DNA of 5,628 nt from Elusimicrobiota bacterium (GTDB lineage: Bacteria > Elusimicrobiota > Elusimicrobia > JACQJN01), in NCBI GenBank assembly GCA_016205085.1, contig JACQJN010000091.1, positions 1 to 5,628 on the forward strand, read 5' to 3'. The notes beneath the pieces were generated by a model. That model saw nothing but the letters and a program-made list of their open reading frames with translations, searched no databases and was not told the DNA's origin. A program made the translations under genes and the position numbers. Below, piece after piece: positions 1-3,781 of this stretch (its first letter is position 1; every line of letters begins with the position of its first letter).

Positions 1-10
1 AAATTGGGTC

Positions 11-38
11 TTGACAGGATTGGAATTTCTGTTATACT
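11..38 (+). promoter_or_regulatory. sigma70-type promoter of the operon
   Basis: A perfect -35 box TTGACA at 11-16 is followed, after a 16-bp spacer, by TATACT at 33-38, one base off the TATAAT consensus. Transcription should start near 45, giving a leader of about 145 nt that contains the riboswitch. No other gene lies upstream within the window, so this is the likely main promoter for the block. The -10 box is part of a palindrome, described separately. Confidence 0.75.
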
Positions 39-47
39 TAGAGTATA
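33..47. repeat. palindrome over the -10 box, possible operator
   Basis: TATACTTAGAGTATA is an inverted repeat with 6-bp arms (33-38 and 42-47) around a 3-base centre. The left arm is the -10 box itself and the right arm reaches the expected transcription start. It could be a repressor operator, or a symmetric -10 able to fire in both directions. No -35 box is evident for the minus strand. The arms are AT-rich and short, so chance is possible. Confidence 0.35.
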
Positions 48-52
48 GAGAA

Positions 53-91
53 CCGCGCGGATAACGGGGTAGAATGAAGTTTCAGGCGCGG
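53..91 (+). repeat. leader hairpin upstream of the riboswitch
   Basis: CCGCGC (53-58) and GCGCGG (86-91) can pair into a 6-bp all-GC stem with a 27-nt loop in the 5' leader. It is not followed by a U-run and so is not a terminator. It may simply insulate the aptamer or stabilise the leader. No known RNA family was recognised in it. Confidence 0.35.
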
Positions 92-110
92 AAGGTCTCT
101 TTTGTGCGAT

Positions 111-185
111 AAAGGCAAAGCCCCAGAGATGGGGCGGCGCAAAGCTACAGTCCCTGACATCGCGTCAGGGAGGCTGGGTTGCCGA
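111..185 (+). promoter_or_regulatory. cyclic di-GMP-I (GEMM-I) riboswitch aptamer
   Basis: The core matches the GEMM-I consensus in order. GGCAAA (114-119) is followed by a P2 hairpin GCCCCA/TGGGGC (120-125, 130-135) capped by the GNRA tetraloop GAGA (126-129). Then come the junction element GCGCAAAGC (137-145), a P3 helix CCCTGAC/GTCAGGG (152-158, 164-170) with an outer CAG/CTG pairing (148-150, 174-176), and the closing GGGTTGCCGA (176-185). The unpaired AGG at 171-173 sits where the tetraloop receptor lies. Aligned by hand to the Vibrio Vc2 RNA, G115 corresponds to G20, A142 to the intercalating A47 and C182 to C92. The three main ligand contacts are therefore kept. G at the position-20 equivalent predicts c-di-GMP rather than the cGAMP-preferring variant, which has A there. 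It directly precedes gene 1, so c-di-GMP should control the operon. Whether binding turns expression on or off cannot be read from the sequence. Confidence 0.9.
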
Positions 186-189
186 AAGA

Positions 190-1764
190 ATGGCGCTCTA
201 TTTAAACAGTCGCCGCGTCTTATTGTGGGCAGGGTTTTTCCTGTGCTATAGCCCTGCTTTTTTATTGGCTCAAGGAGGCGGCCAGCCGGCCCAGTTCATG
301 TCCTATGGGGCTGGGGCGAGGGCCTTGTCCATGGGAGGAGCCTTCTTCGCGATCGCGGATGATTCCTCCGCCTCCTACTGGAATCCTGCGGGTTTGAGTT
401 TGATGGAGCGGAAAGAAATTACCGCCATGCAGGCCAGTCTGTTCGTGGACACCTCCCTTTCTTTTCTGACCTATGCCCACCCCACCGCCACCAACGGCAC
501 GTTTGCCCTGAACATCACGCAACTTAAATCCGCCGGTTTTGAGAAGGTGGGCATCAGCGTCAATCCCAACAATCAGGAGATCATCAACATCCAAAACCTG
601 GGGACGTTTGACAATGTGGAACAGGCCATCGGATTTGCCTGGGGCCGCACGCTGACCGAAACGCTTTCTTTCGGCATTTTTCTCAAAAACATCACCCGGA
701 AATTGGATTCTTCCCAGGATTCATTCCGGGCCGTGGACATCTCAGCCTTGCAGAGGATGGGTTCTCTCTGGAAACTGGCGGTGGGGGTGCAGAACGTGTT
801 CAGCATCCGTTCCGGAGATACCGATGACAAACTGCCCTTGACCCTGAAGGTGGGGAATGCGGTGACTTTGTTCAAGGGGAGGTTTGGAATGGGATTTGAT
901 TTGACAAAACCCCAACAGGCGGGCCTGGGGTGGCGGTTGGGAGGAGAATATTGGCTGATGAACTGGTTCGGCATCCGGTTCGGTCTGATCGGGACTCCCC
1001 AATTCCAGGAAACGGACTTTGGGTTCGGCTTGAAATACCGCAGTTTTGGTCTCGACATCGCTCAGGGTATTCATGATCTGGGCTCCTCCACCCGTTTTTC
1101 AGCCACATTCCGTTTCGGCCATTCCAACAAGGAAAAGCATGATGTGGAGGTGAGAAAGTACATCCAAGCTGGGTTCGAGGCCTTCCGTCAGGGGCAGTTC
1201 GCCAAATCCATGGAGAAGTTTTCGGCGGCGCTGTATGCCGATCCGGGAAACAAGGAGGTCACCCAGATGGTGACCCGCTTGCAGACGATGCTGGGATTCG
1301 TTCCGGAGGCGACGGGAGGCGAGGAGATTCCTTCTTTGGTGCGTCGCGGGGTCATCACGTATGTGGAGGGCAAGGATCTGAAATCGGCAGTCAATGCCTT
1401 GCGGCATGCCTTCAACAAAAATTCCAGGGATGACAAAGTCCTGACTCTGCTGAATTTCATAGAAAAGGAAGCCGGCATCTCCGAGATCACCCGCAAGCCG
1501 GAGGGCCCGGAGATCTTCACCCTGGTGGACCAGAAGATTTACGACGCTCGGCAGGCCATTTATGACGGCAAGTATGATTTGGCCATCCGTCGGGCTCAGG
1601 ATGTGGTGGACTTGGAGCCCAACAACGAAACGGCCTGGGAAATCATGGGAAGCGCTTTCTTCTTGATGGATCAGAAGGAGAAGGCCAAGGCGATCTGGAA
1701 GAAGGTTCTGGAGATCAATCCTAACAACAAGGTGGTCCAGGAGTTCTTGAAACAGTTGGAGTAA
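190..1764 (+). CDS. PorV/PorQ-family outer-membrane barrel protein with C-terminal TPR repeats
   Basis: The 524-residue product has three parts. Residues 1-27 form a signal peptide: basic RR at 8-9, a hydrophobic core, and probable cleavage after A27 (FLLA/Q). Residues about 33-310 resemble the PorV/PorQ/UPF0164 family. The hallmark opening is MSYGAGARALSMGGAF followed by DDSSASYWNPAGL, then many short amphipathic strands with alternating aromatics, ending in the strand-like RFSATFRFG (302-310). Residues about 322-524 are helical TPR-type repeats: about 322-355, 381-415, 445-478 and 480-513, the last two being the clearest (both end in xPNN). PorV-like proteins are outer-membrane barrels; PorV itself works in type IX secretion, but this family is broad and no T9SS gene is visible here. 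The TPR tail is expected in the periplasm as a docking surface (inference). ATG 190 is the only start before the signal peptide, yet it has no well-spaced Shine-Dalgarno: AGGGAGG (167-173) is 16 nt away and inside the aptamer. The family call is good; the precise role is unknown. Confidence 0.85.
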   Translation: MALYLNSRRVLLWAGFFLCYSPAFLLAQGGGQPAQFMSYGAGARALSMGGAFFAIADDSSASYWNPAGLSLMERKEITAMQASLFVDTSLSFLTYAHPTATNGTFALNITQLKSAGFEKVGISVNPNNQEIINIQNLGTFDNVEQAIGFAWGRTLTETLSFGIFLKNITRKLDSSQDSFRAVDISALQRMGSLWKLAVGVQNVFSIRSGDTDDKLPLTLKVGNAVTLFKGRFGMGFDLTKPQQAGLGWRLGGEYWLMNWFGIRFGLIGTPQFQETDFGFGLKYRSFGLDIAQGIHDLGSSTRFSATFRFGHSNKEKHDVEVRKYIQAGFEAFRQGQFAKSMEKFSAALYADPGNKEVTQMVTRLQTMLGFVPEATGGEEIPSLVRRGVITYVEGKDLKSAVNALRHAFNKNSRDDKVLTLLNFIEKEAGISEITRKPEGPEIFTLVDQKIYDARQAIYDGKYDLAIRRAQDVVDLEPNNETAWEIMGSAFFLMDQKEKAKAIWKKVLEINPNNKVVQEFLKQLE

Positions 1765-1794
1765 AATTGTGGAGGAATATTCAAGGAAAGGGAC

Positions 1795-1823
1795 TTGAAA
1801 ATTTAACAAACTCCCGTTAGACT
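1795..1823 (+). promoter_or_regulatory. possible internal promoter before the FliF-FliG-like gene
   Basis: TTGAAA (1795-1800), a 17-bp spacer and TAGACT (1818-1823) form a plausible sigma70-type promoter in the gap between genes 1 and 2. Transcription would start about 5 nt before the ATG at 1835, giving an almost leaderless mRNA. That would also remove the left arm of the inverted repeat at 1819-1832 from the message. The match may be chance, because the gap is AT-rich. Confidence 0.35.
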
Positions 1824-1935
1824 AAAGAGAGCAAATGAAGGCACCTGAACTCTGCGGAATACTGGGGAAATTTGGGCGATGCTATCAGGTTATTTCCTGT
1901 AGCCTTCTTTTGCTTTTTTCAGCTCTCTTTAGTCT
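1819..1935 (+). repeat. 14-bp perfect inverted repeat spanning the start of gene 2
   Basis: AGACTAAAGAGAGC at 1819-1832 is exactly complementary to GCTCTCTTTAGTCT at 1922-1935, with 89 nt between the arms. The left arm contains the purine-rich AAAGAGAG (1824-1831), the only Shine-Dalgarno candidate of gene 2. The right arm lies in the signal-peptide codons. If the arms pair in a readthrough transcript from gene 1, they would hide the ribosome binding site. Pairing is directly visible; the regulatory role is inferred. Confidence 0.6.
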
Positions 1936-3754
1936 TCCTTTATTTTCTTCGGGTGTGGAGACTCCGGACCTGGATCTGATCGATATGGCGCGACGGATCA
2001 AGCAGGATACGGAGGAGACCATCCAAAAAAACATTCTGGATCCCATTTTGGGCATCGGGCGCGCCACCCCCATCGTGGATGTGGAATTGGAGTTGGTGAC
2101 CCAGAAGCAGAGCCAGCAGCGGGAGGGAATCGGTTTGGCGGAGAAGTACAAGGAGAAAAAGGCCAGCGAGGGAGGCTACCAGACCCAATACCTGTTGCCG
2201 GGGGTTCCCGCGCCCAAATCGATTCTGGGGGGAGGAAAGTCTGAAAAACCTGAGATGGCTCAGGGCCAGCAGGCCCAACAGGAGAAAAAACTAAGGGAAG
2301 AGCGTTTTTCGGCAAAGCCCATCATCAAAAGATTTTTGGTGACTATCATCCATGACGAGAAGATTGCCAAAGATAAGATTGAGCTGGTGCGGCAGAGAAT
2401 TTTGGACGCCCTCTCCCAGTACAAGCTGAAGCCCAACCAGGTGATATTCAAGCCCACCCAATTCATCGGCAACCTGTGGGATACCATCAAACAATATCTG
2501 CTTTATTTGGTTCTGTTGATTTTTGCCCTTTTGCTGTTGTTGTTTCTCATCTTCCTCTTTGGCCCTGTTTCCTCTTTTCTGAGAAACTATGTGAGGATTC
2601 TTCAGGAGAGCCGTGGTACGGAAGTGGAAGTGGATTCTAAGTTTGAGGGAGGGCCTGGGCAGGGAGGGCCGGCGGGAGGCCCCGAATCCCTCATGAATAT
2701 TATTATGCAGAGGAAAAGGGAAGACAAGAAAGGGGAGGATGAGGAGGAGGATGAAATGAAAAAAAAGTTTGAACCCTTTACCTATGTGAATGAGGAAAAC
2801 TTAAAACGTTTGGCCTATCTTCTGATGAAAGAGGAACCTTGGGTGGCGGCCGTGGTGATCAGCTATTTAAAGCCGGAATTCGCCCGCCAAGTGCTGACGG
2901 CTCTGCCGGTGGAGCTCCAGGCCAAGGTGGCCATGGAGACAGCCACCATCCGCCAAGTGACGCGAGAACAGGTGGAGGCGATTGATGCGGAGATCAAGGA
3001 AAAAGTGAATTTTGTTTTGGGGGGAGTGGAGCATTTGACGGCCATGTTGGAGGAAACGGATGAGGCCACCCGCAGCAATATCTTGGAGTATTTAAGAAAC
3101 GAAAAACCCGCCATCTATGAAAGGGTTCGCAGGGCCGTTCTTACTTTTGATGATATTCCTAATTTCCCGGACCGGGAGATGCAGGTGATCGTGCGAGAGC
3201 TCAAGACCGAAGAGATGGCCAAGGCGTTGCACGGGGCTTCTACCGAGATGATGAACAAGTTTTTGAGCAACATGTCCACCGGGGCCGCGGCTCTTTTAAA
3301 AGAAGCCGTGGAGTATACGACCGAGAGCGCTCCTGCTCAAGTGGCGGAGGCCAGGAAAAGAATCATCGGTATGATAAAGAAGTTGGAGAACGAAGGGAAG
3401 ATCGTGGTGAGGGAAAAGGGTTCCGGCAGTTTATTGGAAGGCTTGGAAGAGGAAGTTTCCGTCCAGGAAACCCGCGCCAAAAAATGGGAGAGCAGCGGCG
3501 GCGGAGTGATGGAATATTTCAATGCGGGGGTTTCCTATTACGATGCGGGCCGATTCGAGGAATGCCTTTCCTATTTTCAGTACGCCTTGAGCGTGGATGC
3601 CTCTCTGTGGCAGGCGCATCAATATTTGGGGGGAGCGCACTATGCTTTGGGTAAAACGGCGGAGGCTCTCACCCATTATGAGGAGCTGATCCGGCTTCAC
3701 CCCGATCCCGCTTTGAAGGAGTGGGTGGACAATCTTAAAGCGACAGTGAAATAA
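1835..3754 (+). CDS. FliF (RBM3/TM2)-FliG (middle and C domains)-TPR fusion protein
   Basis: The 639 residues read as fused flagellar basal-body parts. A signal peptide or first membrane helix (about 19-37) leads to an exported domain (48-208) like the C-terminal FliF domain: ETIQKNILDPILGIGR (61-76) then a VDVELEL strand, a low-complexity insert with LLPGVPAPKS, and RFLVTIIHD (166-174) continuing to the membrane. A second helix (about 221-243) matches FliF TM2. Gly/Pro-rich (269-286) and acidic (293-311) linkers replace FliG-N. FliG-M spans about 312-435, with EEPW at 333-336 for EHPQ and the GG pair at 396-397. FliG-C spans 436-525 (LTFDDI, ALHGAS, SNMS, ending GKIVV). A TPR domain follows at 559-635. 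In flagella FliF forms the MS ring and FliG the rotor face, as separate proteins. Here RBM1/RBM2 and FliG-N are absent and most stator-contact charges are lost, so a non-flagellar ring or scaffold is likelier (inference). Topology should be N-out/periplasmic domain, FliG and TPR in the cytoplasm. An in-frame stop at 1823-1825 and the lack of other starts fix ATG 1835; its ribosome binding site is weak. Confidence 0.88.
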   Translation: MKAPELCGILGKFGRCYQVISCSLLLLFSALFSLPLFSSGVETPDLDLIDMARRIKQDTEETIQKNILDPILGIGRATPIVDVELELVTQKQSQQREGIGLAEKYKEKKASEGGYQTQYLLPGVPAPKSILGGGKSEKPEMAQGQQAQQEKKLREERFSAKPIIKRFLVTIIHDEKIAKDKIELVRQRILDALSQYKLKPNQVIFKPTQFIGNLWDTIKQYLLYLVLLIFALLLLLFLIFLFGPVSSFLRNYVRILQESRGTEVEVDSKFEGGPGQGGPAGGPESLMNIIMQRKREDKKGEDEEEDEMKKKFEPFTYVNEENLKRLAYLLMKEEPWVAAVVISYLKPEFARQVLTALPVELQAKVAMETATIRQVTREQVEAIDAEIKEKVNFVLGGVEHLTAMLEETDEATRSNILEYLRNEKPAIYERVRRAVLTFDDIPNFPDREMQVIVRELKTEEMAKALHGASTEMMNKFLSNMSTGAAALLKEAVEYTTESAPAQVAEARKRIIGMIKKLENEGKIVVREKGSGSLLEGLEEEVSVQETRAKKWESSGGGVMEYFNAGVSYYDAGRFEECLSYFQYALSVDASLWQAHQYLGGAHYALGKTAEALTHYEELIRLHPDPALKEWVDNLKATVK

Positions 3755-3771
3755 CATCTAGGAGCGACTTC

Positions 3772-3777
3772 GGAGGG
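3772..3777 (+). promoter_or_regulatory. ribosome binding site of gene 3
   Basis: GGAGGG lies 4 nt before ATG 3782 and is the strongest Shine-Dalgarno in the window. It fixes the start of the third gene. The 27-nt gap after the gene 2 stop, with no terminator, supports co-transcription. Confidence 0.8.
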
Positions 3778-3781
3778 ATTT

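Noticed and set aside
111..185. cGAMP-specific GEMM-Ib riboswitch
   Set aside because: The base equivalent to Vc2 position 20 is G115; the cGAMP-preferring variants carry A there. c-di-GMP is the better call, though only binding tests settle it.
1099..1809. Minus-strand open frame of 236 codons
   Set aside because: It lies opposite gene 1, whose signal peptide, barrel signature and TPR repeats are convincing. It has no recognisable domain and is a shadow of biased codon use.
1765..1834. Intrinsic terminator between genes 1 and 2
   Set aside because: No GC-rich hairpin followed by a T-run is present; the only strong pairing is the long-range inverted repeat reaching into gene 2.
1835..3754. 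Ordinary flagellar FliG or FliF gene
   Set aside because: Both domains are in one chain with a TPR. RBM1, RBM2 and FliG-N are missing, the stator-contact charges and the EHPQ motif are largely lost, and no other flagellar gene is in view.
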